A stretch of 64,000 bases of DNA from Thalassococcus profundi. GTDB taxonomy: Bacteria; Pseudomonadota; Alphaproteobacteria; Rhodobacterales; Rhodobacteraceae. The notes beneath the pieces were generated by a model. That model was not told the origin of the DNA. It worked only from the letters and a program-made list of their open reading frames with translations, and made no database searches. This document shows positions 20,276-29,619 of the stretch, piece by piece; the first letter of the stretch is position 1; each line of letters begins with the position of its first letter. The position numbers and the translations under genes were made by a program. The stretch spans positions 62,001-126,000 of the forward strand of contig NZ_QPMK01000014.1 in NCBI RefSeq assembly GCF_003344785.1, given 5' to 3'.

Positions 20276-20770
20276 TCATCTGTAGGGCGCATCCATTTCC
20301 AGGTTGCGCGCGATTTCGGCTTCCCAGCGCTCGCCGTTCTCCAGGAGCTTGGCCTTGTCGTAGTAGAGCTCTTCGCGAGTCTCGGTGGAGAATTCGAAGT
20401 TCGGCCCCTCGACGATGGCATCGACCGGGCAGGCTTCCTGGCAGAAGCCGCAGTAGATGCACTTGGTCATGTCGATGTCGTATCGCGTGGTGCGCCGGCT
20501 GCCGTCGTCGCGGGGTTCCGCGTCGATGGTGATCGCCTGCGCCGGGCAGATCGCCTCGCAGAGCTTGCAGGCGATGCAGCGTTCCTCGCCGTTGGGATAG
20601 CGGCGCAGGGCGTGTTCGCCGCGGAACCGCGGCGACAGCGGACCCTTTTCATGCGGGTAGTTCAGCGTCGCCTTCTTGCCGAAGAAATACTTCAGCCCCA
20701 GTTTCATACCGACCCAGACATCCTGTAGCAGGAAGTACTTGGCCGCGCGGGTATAGTCCATTTGCGTCAT
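20276..20770 (-). CDS. nuoI: NADH-quinone oxidoreductase subunit I
   Basis: A 164-aa ferredoxin-like subunit that holds clusters N6a and N6b on the path from NADH to quinone. Two full 4Fe-4S motifs are present: Cys65/68/71 with Cys75, and Cys104/107/110 with Cys114 ([12 protein letters not shown] and [12 protein letters not shown]). Length matches alphaproteobacterial and mitochondrial TYKY. The start lies 1 base after the nuoH stop. Confidence 0.97.
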   Translation of the reverse strand: MTQMDYTRAAKYFLLQDVWVGMKLGLKYFFGKKATLNYPHEKGPLSPRFRGEHALRRYPNGEERCIACKLCEAICPAQAITIDAEPRDDGSRRTTRYDIDMTKCIYCGFCQEACPVDAIVEGPNFEFSTETREELYYDKAKLLENGERWEAEIARNLEMDAPYR

Positions 20771-20771
20771 G

Positions 20772-21809
20772 TCAGCCTCCTACGCTCCAGCGCGCATAGA
20801 CGCCCCAGAACCAGTCGAATTTTGCGGCAAACGCCACGAAGACCACCCAGACGAGGCTGAACGGCAGGAAGACCTTCCAGCCCAGCCGCATCAGCTGGTC
20901 GTAGCGGTAACGCGGGGTGATCGCCTTCACCATGGCGAAGAGGAAGAAGAAGAACGCCATCTTCGCCACCATCCACAGCGCGCCGTCGGGCAGGCCCGGG
21001 ATCGGCGACAGCCAGCCCCCGAAGAACAGCAGCGAGGTCAACGCGCACATCAGGAAGATGGCGATGTATTCGCCGGCCATGAACAGCAGGAAGGGCGTCG
21101 AGGAATATTCCACCTGGTAGCCCGCCACCAGTTCCGATTCCGCCTCGGGCAGGTCGAAGGGCGGGCGGTTGGTCTCGGCGAGGCACGAGATGAAGAACAG
21201 GAAAACCATCGGGAAATGCGGCAGCCAGTACCAGTTGAAGAAGCCGAAGCTGCCGTCCTGCGCGCGCACGATGTCGCCGAAGTTCAGCGACCCGGTGGAA
21301 ATGATGATGCCGATGATGATGAGCCCCAGCGACACCTCGTAGGAAATCATCTGCGCCGCCGAACGCAGGGAGCCGAGGAAGGGGTACTTGGAGTTCGAAG
21401 CCCAGCCGCCCATGATCACGCCGTACACCTCGAGCGAGGAGACGGCGAAGACGAAGAGGATCGCCACGTTGATGTCCGACAGCACCCAGGTGTCGTTGAA
21501 CGGGATCACCGCCCAGGCCACCATCGCGAGGACAAAACTGGTGAGCGGCGCGAGGATGAACACCGTCCGGTCGGCCCCGGCGGGAATCACCACTTCCTTG
21601 ACCACATATTTCAGCGCATCCGCCACGGTTTGCAGCAGGCCGAAGACACCCACCACGTTGGGACCGCGCCGCATCTGCACGGCGGCCCAGATCTTGCGGT
21701 CGCCGTAGACCAGGAACAGCAGGCTCACCATGACGAAGCCCAGAACCGCGAGACACTGCGCCACGATGATCAGGGCGATCCCGGCGGTTGTGGTAAAGAA
21801 ATCAGCCAT
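20772..21809 (-). CDS. nuoH: NADH-quinone oxidoreductase subunit H
   Basis: A 345-aa membrane subunit (ND1 equivalent) that forms part of the quinone chamber with NuoB and NuoD. Conserved loops are seen: [18 protein letters not shown] near residue 33, [20 protein letters not shown], and [20 protein letters not shown] with its Glu-rich quinone-channel loop. About eight helices. It lies 7 bases after a lipoprotein gene. Confidence 0.97.
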   Translation of the reverse strand: MADFFTTTAGIALIIVAQCLAVLGFVMVSLLFLVYGDRKIWAAVQMRRGPNVVGVFGLLQTVADALKYVVKEVVIPAGADRTVFILAPLTSFVLAMVAWAVIPFNDTWVLSDINVAILFVFAVSSLEVYGVIMGGWASNSKYPFLGSLRSAAQMISYEVSLGLIIIGIIISTGSLNFGDIVRAQDGSFGFFNWYWLPHFPMVFLFFISCLAETNRPPFDLPEAESELVAGYQVEYSSTPFLLFMAGEYIAIFLMCALTSLLFFGGWLSPIPGLPDGALWMVAKMAFFFFLFAMVKAITPRYRYDQLMRLGWKVFLPFSLVWVVFVAFAAKFDWFWGVYARWSVGG

Positions 21810-21816
21810 CAGGTCC

Positions 21817-22221
21817 TCACACCATCGGTATTCCGTTTTCCGCGCAGTTGAACACGGTGACTTCGGCGTCGATCGTCTTCAGCCCGGCGGGCAATGCTGG
21901 CGATATCGTGTAAACCGCATCTGCGCGCCAGAGACCACCCTCTTCCTCGACATTTGTGCGTAAATGCCGCGCGAAACCGTAGCCTCGGATCAAAGCATAC
22001 TGCGCTGCAGCACATTCTGCATAGTCCGCAACGTCCTGAGGTCCGCGCGCACCGCGCATTTCCACCAGAAAGTTCACCAGATCGCCGTCCAGCAGCCTGG
22101 TATCGATTCCCTCGTAGACCGGCGCAAAGGGTAATTCGGGCGCAGGCGCGCTCTCTTGCGGCGTGCATCCCGCAAGCAGCGCCGCCAGCGCCAGCGCCCC
22201 GAAAACCGGTTCGGGCCGCAT
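21817..22221 (-). CDS. Small lipoprotein encoded between nuoG and nuoH
   Basis: A 134-aa predicted lipoprotein: signal segment [19 protein letters not shown] with the lipobox Cys at 19, followed by a Pro/Ala-rich linker and a ~105-residue domain. It has three further Cys after the lipobox. The text [38 protein letters not shown] suggests a small alpha/beta domain that I cannot assign. It starts 4 bases after the nuoG stop and ends 7 bases before nuoH, so it is part of the operon. It would be exported and membrane-anchored, unlike the cytoplasmic arm of complex I. Confidence 0.75.
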   Translation of the reverse strand: MRPEPVFGALALAALLAGCTPQESAPAPELPFAPVYEGIDTRLLDGDLVNFLVEMRGARGPQDVADYAECAAAQYALIRGYGFARHLRTNVEEEGGLWRADAVYTISPALPAGLKTIDAEVTVFNCAENGIPMV

Positions 22222-22225
22222 GACC

Positions 22226-24244
22226 TTACTCCGCCGCGATCTGGGTGTCCCGGCGCGCCTTGGCGTTGCGGCTGAGTTCGGCCATCAGCTGGCTCGCGCG
22301 CGCGATCGGATTGCTGAGGTAGAAATCCGCCACCGCATTCTTGAACGCGCCATCGCCCAGCTTGCCCGTCTCGATCGGCTGCCAGTCGTTTTCCGGCACC
22401 GTGTCGAGTTCGCCCAGGTGCGGCACTTCTTCAAGCAGCGCCTTGCGCAGTTGCGCGAGGCTGTCGAAGGGCAGCGTCGCGTCCATCTCGGCGCTGAGCG
22501 CCCGCAGGATCGCCCAGTTTTCCTTCGCCTCGCCCGGGGCGAAACCGGCACGCAGCGCGAGCTGCGGACGGCCTTCGGTGTTGACGAAAAGCCCCTGCTC
22601 CTCGGTATAGGCGGCGCCCGGCAAGATGATGTCGGCGCGGTGCGCGCCGCGGTCGCCGTGGCTGCCCTGGTAGATCACGAAGGGACCGTCGGGAATGTCA
22701 CCCTCGTCGGCGCCCAGGTTGTAGACCACATCGGCCCCGTCCAGCGCAGCGGTGATGCCGCCCTCGGTCACCGCACCCACGTCCATCGCGCCGACGCGGC
22801 CCGCGGCGTTGTGCAGCACCAAGAAGCCCGATTTCGTCGACTCGGCCAGCGACATCGCCCGGCCCAGAACGGCCGCGCCATCCTCGCGCGCCAGCGCGCC
22901 CTGGCCGACGATGACGATCGACGGGCCGTCCGTGTCGGGATCGAAGCCGTTCTTGTCCATGTCCGCAAAAGCGGCAGGCCCGGTTCCGACATGGTGGTAA
23001 TCATAGGTCAGCTCGGCCGCCTCTCCGATCACGCCGACGCTGGCCCCCTTGAGCCAGGCCTTGCGGATGCGGGCGTTGAGCACCGGCGCCTCGACGGCCG
23101 GATTGGTGCCGATCAGGAGGATCGCCTTGGCGTCGTCGATGTCCTCGATCGTGGCGCTGCCCACATAGGCCGAGCGATTGCCCGCAGGCAGTTTCGCACC
23201 GTCGGTGCGGCACTCGACCGATCCGCCCTGCCCTTCGACCAGTTGTTTCAGCGCATAGGCGGCCTCGACCGACACCAGGTCACCGACGAGGCCAGCGACC
23301 TTCTTGCCCTTCATCGCGGCAGCGGCGGCCGCCAGCGCCTCGGGCCAGGTGGCGGGCTTGAGCTTGCCGTCGCGGCGGATATAGGGCTTGTCCAGCCGCT
23401 GGCGGCGCAGACCGTCCCAGACGAACCGGGTCTTGTCGGAAATCCATTCCTCGTTCACGCCGTCATTGTTACGCGGCAGGAAGCGCATGACCTCGCGGCC
23501 CTTCGTATCGACCCGGATGTTCGAGCAGAGCGCATCCATCACGTCGATGCTTTCGGTCTTGGTCAGCTCCCAAGGCCGCGCGGTGAAGGCATAGGGTTTG
23601 CTGACCAGCGCGCCCACCGGGCAAAGGTCGATGATGTTGCCCTGCAGGTTCGAATCGAGCGTCTCGCCAAGGTACGAGGTGATCTCGCTGTCCTCGCCGC
23701 GGCCGGTCTGACCCATCTGGCTGATGCCCGCCACTTCGGTGGTGAAGCGCACGCAGCGGGTGCAGGAAATGCAGCGCGTCATGTGTGTCTCGACCAGCGG
23801 ACCGAGGTCGAGGTCGGTAGCCGCGCGCTTGGGCTCGCGGTAGCGCGAGAAATCGACGCCATAGGCCATGGCCTGGTCCTGCAGATCGCATTCGCCGCCC
23901 TGGTCGCAGATCGGGCAGTCGAGCGGGTGGTTGATGAGCAGGAACTCCATCACCCCCTCGCGGGCCTTCTTGACCATGGGCGAGTTGGTCTTGACCACCG
24001 GCGGCTCGCCGTCCTTGCCGGGGCGCAGGTCGCGCACCTGCATCGCGCAGGACGCGGCGGGCTTGGGCGGGCCGCCCACGACCTCGACAAGACACATCCG
24101 GCAATTGCCGGCGATGGACAGGCGCTCGTGGTAACAGAATCGCGGAATCTCGATCCCGGCCTCTTCGCAGGCCTGGATCAGCGTCATCGCGCCGTCGACT
24201 TCGATTTCCTTGCCATCAATGCTGATCTTGCGGAGGTCTGACAT
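22226..24244 (-). CDS. nuoG: NADH-quinone oxidoreductase subunit G
   Basis: A 672-aa iron-sulfur subunit of the peripheral arm. N-terminal [2Fe-2S] ligands Cys37, 48, 51 and 66; the His/Cys cluster with His106, Cys110, 113 and 119; and a 4Fe-4S set starting Cys158, 161 and 164 with a later Cys in LCPVGAL. The rest is a molybdopterin-oxidoreductase-like domain without cofactor role, as in mitochondria (75-kDa subunit). I chose the ATG at 24244 ([16 protein letters not shown]) because the N-terminal ferredoxin domain begins there. It lies 4 bases after the DUF5333 gene. Confidence 0.96.
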   Translation of the reverse strand: MSDLRKISIDGKEIEVDGAMTLIQACEEAGIEIPRFCYHERLSIAGNCRMCLVEVVGGPPKPAASCAMQVRDLRPGKDGEPPVVKTNSPMVKKAREGVMEFLLINHPLDCPICDQGGECDLQDQAMAYGVDFSRYREPKRAATDLDLGPLVETHMTRCISCTRCVRFTTEVAGISQMGQTGRGEDSEITSYLGETLDSNLQGNIIDLCPVGALVSKPYAFTARPWELTKTESIDVMDALCSNIRVDTKGREVMRFLPRNNDGVNEEWISDKTRFVWDGLRRQRLDKPYIRRDGKLKPATWPEALAAAAAAMKGKKVAGLVGDLVSVEAAYALKQLVEGQGGSVECRTDGAKLPAGNRSAYVGSATIEDIDDAKAILLIGTNPAVEAPVLNARIRKAWLKGASVGVIGEAAELTYDYHHVGTGPAAFADMDKNGFDPDTDGPSIVIVGQGALAREDGAAVLGRAMSLAESTKSGFLVLHNAAGRVGAMDVGAVTEGGITAALDGADVVYNLGADEGDIPDGPFVIYQGSHGDRGAHRADIILPGAAYTEEQGLFVNTEGRPQLALRAGFAPGEAKENWAILRALSAEMDATLPFDSLAQLRKALLEEVPHLGELDTVPENDWQPIETGKLGDGAFKNAVADFYLSNPIARASQLMAELSRNAKARRDTQIAAE

Positions 24245-24248
24245 CGTC

Positions 24249-24650
24249 TCACCTTGCTCTGAGAAGCGCGCCGATCTGGCTGCCCTTCGCGATTTCCTCT
24301 TTGCCAAGCCTGCACAGGCCCGAGCGGTCCTTCGGATCGACACCCCGGGCCTTGATGTAGGCCTCGCCCTTGGCGCGCATCCGCGCCTTTTCGTCCTTCG
24401 AGGTGACGTAAACCTCGATTTCCTCGTCGCTGTAGCCCAGGGCTTTGGCCCGGCTCTCCAGCGACGTGATGTAGCTGTAGGCGCGGATCATCCGGGCGCC
24501 GATGTCGTCGCAGCTCTTGCGGATCTCGTCGGCGATGGCGACGGCCATCAGCCCGTTGTCGATCTCGGCCACGTCTCTGAGCGCGGGTTTGGCCCCGGCA
24601 ACGCCCGAGGTCAAGGCCAGGGCCGTCACGGCGGTGAGGATCAGGCGCAT
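24249..24650 (-). CDS. DUF5333-type exported protein in the nuo operon
   Basis: A 133-aa protein with a signal peptide ([20 protein letters not shown], cleavage near AGA-K). The mature part is mostly helical and charged: [34 protein letters not shown], and a second Cys in [11 protein letters not shown]. It fits the DUF5333 family, known mainly from Rhodobacteraceae and of unknown function. I chose the ATG at 24650 because the signal peptide starts there. It lies immediately before nuoG (4-base gap), so it is co-translated in the operon. The two Cys could form a disulfide in the periplasm. Confidence 0.72.
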   Translation of the reverse strand: MRLILTAVTALALTSGVAGAKPALRDVAEIDNGLMAVAIADEIRKSCDDIGARMIRAYSYITSLESRAKALGYSDEEIEVYVTSKDEKARMRAKGEAYIKARGVDPKDRSGLCRLGKEEIAKGSQIGALLRAR

Positions 24651-24771
24651 ATCATGTCTCCTTGCACGCGAAACGGGCTGGCGCCGCCAGCCCTTTCGGC
24701 AAAGATGGGGACCGGGGGCACGGATATGCAATATCCGACCGGCCAAGCCCCTGATATGCGGCGAAATTCCG

Positions 24772-25098
24772 TCACTCGACGCAGGTGCCTGAAAAGCTCA
24801 GCGTGTCGCCGTTCAGCGGCAGCGCGGTGTTGGGCGTCTCGGGCCCCACCGCCCAAGCGATGTCGCTGGTGCCGTAAAAGCGGATGCAATGCTTGATGCC
24901 CTCGTATTCCGCCGCCGATTTCGCGCCCTCGATGCCCCTGGACACCCCGCGCACCGTCGCGACGAAATTCTTGCGGTCGGACCGCGCCGCCTTGGCATTG
25001 GCCCGGTAATAGACGCCGTCGAAGGCCACGCGGGTCGCGTCGCGCGAACATCCCGCGGCAGCCAGGCCGAGACAGGTCATCAGGATCACAAGACGCAT
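24772..25098 (-). CDS. Small lipoprotein in the nuo operon (nuoF-nuoG interval)
   Basis: A 108-aa predicted lipoprotein. MRLVILMTCLGLAAAGC places the lipidated Cys at 17, and the mature domain runs VAFDGVYYRANAKAARSDRKNF ... HCIRFYGTSDIAW ... SGTCVE. Two further Cys could pair. GGAGGAAAT lies just upstream of the ATG at 25098. I do not recognise a family beyond small Rhodobacteraceae lipoproteins. A 121-base gap before the DUF5333 gene holds nothing obvious. Confidence 0.7.
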   Translation of the reverse strand: MRLVILMTCLGLAAAGCSRDATRVAFDGVYYRANAKAARSDRKNFVATVRGVSRGIEGAKSAAEYEGIKHCIRFYGTSDIAWAVGPETPNTALPLNGDTLSFSGTCVE

Positions 25099-25114
25099 CG
25101 CATTTCCTCCGCGA

Positions 25115-25351
25115 CTACAAAGACAAGGCGTAAACCAGAGTGGCCACGACCGGGATCGCGGCCAGAATAACAAGCGTGCCCCAGAACACCACCGGCCGGG
25201 CGAAGAAGGTATCAACCCTGCTGCGGGCCGAGGGCAGGCCCTCGTATCCGCATTGCTTGCAGGCCGCGCGGTCCGGATAGGGCGTCTCTCCGCAGGCCGG
25301 GCAGCTGTCGGGCCGGAGGCCCGCATCGCCGATCGAGGTGTAAGCGTCCAT
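25115..25351 (-). CDS. Zinc-ribbon membrane protein in the nuo operon
   Basis: A 78-aa protein with a zinc-ribbon-like CPAC ... CKQC (Cys17, 20, 31 and 34) followed by one transmembrane helix at ~53-76 (RPVVFWGTLVILAAIPVVATL). Topology would put the zinc knuckle in the cytoplasm. Its stop is 16 bases before the next gene's ATG. Function unknown; such proteins can act in assembly or as membrane adaptors, but that is inference. Confidence 0.65.
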   Translation of the reverse strand: MDAYTSIGDAGLRPDSCPACGETPYPDRAACKQCGYEGLPSARSRVDTFFARPVVFWGTLVILAAIPVVATLVYALSL

Positions 25352-25402
25352 CTCTGTCCCGCATTCCCAAACCGCGGCCCCGAGGCCGCGTGTCGATCCT
25401 CT

Positions 25403-25708
25403 TCAGCCGCCAACACGGCAATTCACAGTGACCACCGCCGCGCCGTCGCGGATCTCGGACCCCGCCAGCGCGTCGAAAGCGTCTCCGCGCCGGCAGGCAA
25501 AGCCCTGCGCCTCGCGTTCCGCCCGCGGCAGATCGGCCTCACGCATGTCGCGGCCCGCGATGCGGCGCACTTCGATGCGGACCGCGTAGGCGCCGTTCTG
25601 CGCCTCGTCCCGGTCCACCTTCATCGTCAGGTCCTGGGCCGCCGCGGGCAGTGACAGCACCGACCCCATGACCACCAGCGCCAGCAGCCCCGCCGGGCAG
25701 CGCGCCAT
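25403..25708 (-). CDS. Small secreted protein downstream of nuoF
   Basis: A 101-aa protein with a signal peptide (MARCPAGLLALVVMGSVLSL, cleavage after PAAA). The mature part contains KVDRDEAQNGAYAVRIEVRRIAG and two Cys (FACRRGD and VNCRVGG). It starts 5 bases after the nuoF stop, so its reading frame is fixed by operon spacing; longer upstream starts lie inside nuoF. Family unknown. It is another exported protein inside the complex I operon. Confidence 0.68.
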   Translation of the reverse strand: MARCPAGLLALVVMGSVLSLPAAAQDLTMKVDRDEAQNGAYAVRIEVRRIAGRDMREADLPRAEREAQGFACRRGDAFDALAGSEIRDGAAVVTVNCRVGG

Positions 25709-25713
25709 GGTCC

Positions 25714-27012
25714 CTACTCCGCCGCCACGGCCGCCGAGACGCGGCCGGTGCGCTTGTGCTTGATCCGGTCCTCGATCTCGTCGCGGAAGTTGCGGATCAG
25801 GCCCTGGATCGGCCAGGCCGCCGCGTCGCCGAGCGCGCAGATGGTGTGGCCCTCGACCTGCTTGGTGACGTCGAGCAGCATGTCGATCTCCTCGACCTCG
25901 GCATCGCCCTTCACCAGGCGGTCCATGACCCGCATCATCCAGCCGGTGCCTTCGCGGCAGGGCGTACACTGGCCGCAGCTTTCATGCTTGTAGAACTTCG
26001 ACAGCCGCCAGATCGCCTTGATGATGTCGGTGTCCTTGTCCATCACGATCACCGCAGCGGTGCCCAGACCACTGCGCTGCTCGCGCAGGTAATCGAAATC
26101 CATGATCGCCTCGCGCATGTTCTCGCCGCGGATGCAGGGCACCGAAGACCCGCCGGGGATCACCGCCTTGAGGTTGTCCCAGCCGCCCCGAATGCCGCCG
26201 CAATGGGTCTCGATCAGCTCTTCGAAGGTGATCGACATGGCCTCTTCGACGACACAGGGGTTATTCACGTGGCCCGAGACGGCGAACAGCTTCGTGCCGG
26301 CGTTGTTCTGGCGCCCGAAGCTCGAGAACCATTCCGGCCCGCGCCGCAGGATGGTCGGCACCACGGCGATGGATTCCACGTTGTTCACGGTGGTCGGGCA
26401 ACCGTAAAGCCCCGCGCCCGCCGGGAACGGCGGTTTCATCCGCGGCATGCCCTTCTTGCCCTCGAGCGACTCGAGCAGCGCGGTTTCCTCGCCGCAGATG
26501 TAGGCGCCGGCGCCGTGCGCCAGGTAGAGGTCGAAGTCATAACCCGACCCGCAGGCGTCCTTGCCGATCAGGCCCGCGTCATAGGCCTCGTCGATGGCGA
26601 TCTGCAGCGCCTCTTTCTCGCGGATGTATTCGCCGCGGATGTAGATGTAGCAGGCGTTGGCCTGCATGGCGAAACTGGCGATCAGGCAGCCTTCGATCAG
26701 CGTGTGCGGATCGTGGCGCATGATCTCGCGGTCCTTGCAGGTGCCCGGCTCGGATTCATCCGCATTCACCACCAGGTAGGCCGGACGGCCATCGCTTTCC
26801 TTGGGCATGAAGGACCACTTGAGCCCGGTGGGGAAGCCCGCTCCGCCGCGCCCGCGCAGGCCGGACTGTTTCATCTGGTCGACGATCCAGTCGCGCCCCT
26901 TGGCCAGGATGCCCTTGGTGCCGTCCCAGTGGCCGCGCGCCTGCGCGCCCTTGAGCGTGCGGTCGTGCATCCCGTAGAGGTTGGTAAAGATCCGGTCCTG
27001 ATCCTTCAGCAT
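25714..27012 (-). CDS. nuoF: NADH-quinone oxidoreductase subunit F
   Basis: A 432-aa flavoprotein that binds NADH and FMN and carries cluster N3. Seen: [13 protein letters not shown] (~55-67) for nucleotide binding, [22 protein letters not shown], and the N3 ligands [15 protein letters not shown] with the fourth Cys in HTICALGDA. Length fits (51-kDa subunit). It starts 3 bases after DUF5337 ends. Confidence 0.97.
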   Translation of the reverse strand: MLKDQDRIFTNLYGMHDRTLKGAQARGHWDGTKGILAKGRDWIVDQMKQSGLRGRGGAGFPTGLKWSFMPKESDGRPAYLVVNADESEPGTCKDREIMRHDPHTLIEGCLIASFAMQANACYIYIRGEYIREKEALQIAIDEAYDAGLIGKDACGSGYDFDLYLAHGAGAYICGEETALLESLEGKKGMPRMKPPFPAGAGLYGCPTTVNNVESIAVVPTILRRGPEWFSSFGRQNNAGTKLFAVSGHVNNPCVVEEAMSITFEELIETHCGGIRGGWDNLKAVIPGGSSVPCIRGENMREAIMDFDYLREQRSGLGTAAVIVMDKDTDIIKAIWRLSKFYKHESCGQCTPCREGTGWMMRVMDRLVKGDAEVEEIDMLLDVTKQVEGHTICALGDAAAWPIQGLIRNFRDEIEDRIKHKRTGRVSAAVAAE

Positions 27013-27015
27013 CTG

Positions 27016-27237
27016 TCAGTCCTTGTCCTTCTGGCTGTCGCGCCAGAGCCCATAAATCATCCATATCGCCAGCCCGAACCCGGCAAGCGCCGCCAGGTCG
27101 AACAGGGCGCGGGTGCGCTGGGTCCAGTCCAGCGCCCCGCCAAGGGCCGTGGCCGCGATCCACAAGACACCGACCCCGGCGATCAGCAGGGCGATGGTGC
27201 GCCCCTGCCGTGCGATGTGGTCCTTGCGATCCGGCAC
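27016..27237 (-). CDS. DUF5337-type membrane protein
   Basis: A 73-aa protein with two hydrophobic helices: IALLIAGVGVLWIAATALGG and FDLAALAGFGLAIWMIYGLW. This pattern with a final WRDSQKDKD fits DUF5337, a small family I know from Rhodobacteraceae nuo operons. The start is taken as GTG at 27237 because TGAGGAGGG stands 4 bases upstream, in the tail of the preceding gene; the longer ATG at 27309 lies inside that gene. It lies 3 bases before nuoF. Confidence 0.72.
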   Translation of the reverse strand: MPDRKDHIARQGRTIALLIAGVGVLWIAATALGGALDWTQRTRALFDLAALAGFGLAIWMIYGLWRDSQKDKD

Positions 27238-27247
27238 GCGGCCCTCC

Positions 27248-28033
27248 TCAGTCGTAGACGCCGCCCTTGTCGACGCGCTTGGAGAACTCCGTCTCCTGCC
27301 CCGACGCAAGCTGCTTGGCCTGGCTCACCCATTCGTCACGGCTGACCCGGCCCTTGAAACCTTCGAGGTTCTGGTCGACCCAGGCGACCTCTTCGGCGCT
27401 CCAGCTCGCGATCTGATCGAACGTGTAGAACCCTAGGCTGTTGCACAGGTTTTCAAGTTTCGGGCCGATGCCCTTGATCTTTTTCAGGTCGTCGGCGCCG
27501 GATGCGGGCGGGGCATCGTAGGTCATCGGCTTGGTGCCGGGACCGTCTGCCGCCGACGCCGCCGGGGCCGCCGCCTTCGCGCCGCTCTCGTATTTCCAGC
27601 TGCCCTTGCGCGCATCGAGGTCCTGTTCGCCCGGCAGCGCTTTCGACGGCTTGACCGCCGCGCCGGCTTCGGCATCCGTCGACGCGGAGGCCGTGGCAAC
27701 GGCAGGTTTTGCGTCGGAGGCCTTGCTCGCCGGGGCCGCGCTCGACGACGGAGACGGTGCAGCCGCCGCCGGTTTCGCGGTCGTATCGGGCGCGCCGGTC
27801 AGCTTCGTGGCGCCTTCGGCATTCGGACCGGTCACCGGTCCGGGCAACTCGCGGCAGAAGATCCAGCTGGACAGGCCGCCGATCACGGCAAAGGCCACCC
27901 CGCCCAGGAACAGCGCCGCGATAAAGCGATGGTCCCCCAAAACCAGCAGCAGGATCACCGTCAGCAAACCGACCCCTGCCGCGAGGGCCCAACAGCCCAT
28001 CGCGCAGCTCATACCGTTCTTGGCGTCACTCAT
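27248..28033 (-). CDS. Membrane protein with helix-hairpin-helix domain shared with NuoE
   Basis: A 261-aa protein. Two transmembrane segments lie at ~15-33 and ~37-57, then a ~120-residue Ala/Pro/Ser/Lys-rich linker, then an ~82-residue C-terminal domain (180-261) starting ADDLKKIKGIGPKLENL, a helix-hairpin-helix-like motif. That domain matches the C-terminus of NuoE (308-389): 60 of 82 positions are identical by eye. The ATG at 28033 is preceded by GGGAG; a GTG at 28069 overlapping the nuoE stop is an alternative. It lies directly after nuoE. A role in tethering or assembling the NuoEF module is inference. Confidence 0.75.
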   Translation of the reverse strand: MSDAKNGMSCAMGCWALAAGVGLLTVILLLVLGDHRFIAALFLGGVAFAVIGGLSSWIFCRELPGPVTGPNAEGATKLTGAPDTTAKPAAAAPSPSSSAAPASKASDAKPAVATASASTDAEAGAAVKPSKALPGEQDLDARKGSWKYESGAKAAAPAASAADGPGTKPMTYDAPPASGADDLKKIKGIGPKLENLCNSLGFYTFDQIASWSAEEVAWVDQNLEGFKGRVSRDEWVSQAKQLASGQETEFSKRVDKGGVYD

Positions 28034-28065
28034 CTCTTCACTCCCTGTCCGTGTCTCTTTCTGGG

Positions 28066-29238
28066 TCACATATCGTAGACGTCACCCTTTTTAACACGTC
28101 CAGCAAACTCCGTCTCGCCCCCGGATGCCAGAACTTTCGCCTGCCCGACCCAGTCGTCGCGGGTCGCGCGGCCCTTGAAGCCTTCGAGGTTGTCGTCGAC
28201 CCAGGCCAGTTCCGCAGCGCTCCAGCCGGCGATCTGGTCGAAGTGGAAGAACCCCAGCTTGTGCAACAGCTTTTCCAGCTTCGGACCGACGCCCTTGATC
28301 ATCTTGAGGTCGTCCGCGCCGCCGTCGCGCGGGGCGTCCAGCGTCTCGGGCTTTTCGCCCGAATTCCCGGTGCCGCTGGCGGCTTCGGCATCGGCGGCGG
28401 GTGCTCCGGTGTCGGGGCGGGCCTTGTTCTTGACCGGCGCCTCGCGCTTGTCGATGCCCGTGTCGTCGACGGGATGATCCGCAGCCACCTCGGGCCCGCG
28501 GCCGGGCTTGGCATCGCCCTTCTTGTCCGACCGATCCTGCCATGGCGTCACCAGCGGCACCTCGTTGCCGTCGATGCGTTTGACCGTATCGCCGATCTCG
28601 GTGGCCAGCGCGACGCTGGCGTTCTGCGGCAGACGGTCGTCGGAATACTCGGTCAGGCTGGTGAGCCCCGATTTCGGCTCCGACGCATAACGGCCGTTCT
28701 GCGGTCCGGGCGTGGGCACCTTGCCGGCAGCCAGTTCGTCGATGATCTCGGCCAGACGCTCGGTTGTCAGGTCCTCGTAGTAATCCTTGCCGATCTGTGC
28801 CATCGGCGCGTTGGCGCAGGAGCCGAGGCATTCGACCTCTTCCCACGAGAACTTGCCGTCGGCGCTGAGCGTGTGGGGCTTGGCGGCGATCTTGTCCTTG
28901 CAGACGGCGACCAGATCCTCGGCGCCGCAGATCATGCAGGACGTGGTACCGCAAATCTGGATATTCGCCACGCTGCCAACCGGTTGCAGCTGGAACATGA
29001 AGTAGAAGGACGCCACTTCGAGCGCCCGCATATAGGCCATGTCCAGCATGTCGGCGACCGACTCGATCGCCGGTCGGGTCAGCCAGCCCTCCTGCTCCTG
29101 CGCGCGCCACAGAAGCGGGATGATGGCGCTGGCCTGTCGCCCGGCGGGGTACTTGGTGATCTGCGCCTCGGCCCAGGCCTGGTTGGCGGGGGTGAAGGCA
29201 AAGCTTTCCGGCTGGTCGTGATGCAATCTGCGCAACAT
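28066..29238 (-). CDS. nuoE: NADH-quinone oxidoreductase subunit E with C-terminal extension
   Basis: A 390-aa subunit; the usual 24-kDa protein is about 165-240 residues. Residues ~15-175 form the thioredoxin-like [2Fe-2S] domain (cluster N1a) with Cys96, 101, 137 and 141 (CGTTSC and CLGSC). A Pro/Lys/Asp-rich linker at ~176-305 leads to an 82-residue helix-hairpin-helix-like domain (308-389, [11 protein letters not shown]) shared with the next gene. The start at 29238 gives [15 protein letters not shown], as in Rhodobacteraceae NuoE. The extension is present in the single reading frame without any break. Confidence 0.94.
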   Translation of the reverse strand: MLRRLHHDQPESFAFTPANQAWAEAQITKYPAGRQASAIIPLLWRAQEQEGWLTRPAIESVADMLDMAYMRALEVASFYFMFQLQPVGSVANIQICGTTSCMICGAEDLVAVCKDKIAAKPHTLSADGKFSWEEVECLGSCANAPMAQIGKDYYEDLTTERLAEIIDELAAGKVPTPGPQNGRYASEPKSGLTSLTEYSDDRLPQNASVALATEIGDTVKRIDGNEVPLVTPWQDRSDKKGDAKPGRGPEVAADHPVDDTGIDKREAPVKNKARPDTGAPAADAEAASGTGNSGEKPETLDAPRDGGADDLKMIKGVGPKLEKLLHKLGFFHFDQIAGWSAAELAWVDDNLEGFKGRATRDDWVGQAKVLASGGETEFAGRVKKGDVYDM

Positions 29239-29289
29239 CGTCTCGGGTCCTTCAAGGTCTCGACGGTAAAAGGTCTTGGCGGCGCGGGG

Positions 29290-29619
29290 TCAGGCGGCGG
29301 TGGCCGCTTCGGCCGCCGGTGCCGGCTCTGCCGGGGCGCAGGCGCCGACGGTCGAGCGGAAGCCGCCGTTCGACAGCGACACGCCCTGGCCCTGCGCCAG
29401 CTTGTACGCGGCGGTTTCCTGGACCTGCGCGCGGGTCAGGCCGGTCTGCAACTCCACGGGGATGTAATCGGATTCCGACACGAGGTCGCAGCCGATCGAC
29501 GCCACGGCGGCATCGAACCCGGCCAGTTGCGGCGCCTCGACACCCTCGGGCGGCAGGGCGCAGGCACCCAGATACGTCAGGGCGGCAAGGGCCAGCGGCG
29601 CAGTCAGAAAACGGGTCAT
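29290..29619 (-). CDS. Small lipoprotein between nuoD and nuoE
   Basis: A 109-aa predicted lipoprotein with [20 protein letters not shown]; the lipobox Cys is residue 20. The mature part has [28 protein letters not shown] and GACAPAEP, then an Ala/Pro/Glu tail. Its ATG overlaps the nuoD stop (ATGA at 29619-29616), so it is translationally coupled to nuoD. Function unknown; it would be exported, away from the cytoplasmic NuoCD/NuoE module its neighbours encode. Confidence 0.75.
   Translation of the reverse strand: MTRFLTAPLALAALTYLGACALPPEGVEAPQLAGFDAAVASIGCDLVSESDYIPVELQTGLTRAQVQETAAYKLAQGQGVSLSNGGFRSTVGACAPAEPAPAAEAATAA

Noticed and set aside
25403-25969. Long 188-codon frame overlapping nuoF and the 101-aa secreted protein
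   Set aside because: The part inside nuoF is antisense-like out-of-frame text; only the signal-peptide start at 25708 makes sense.
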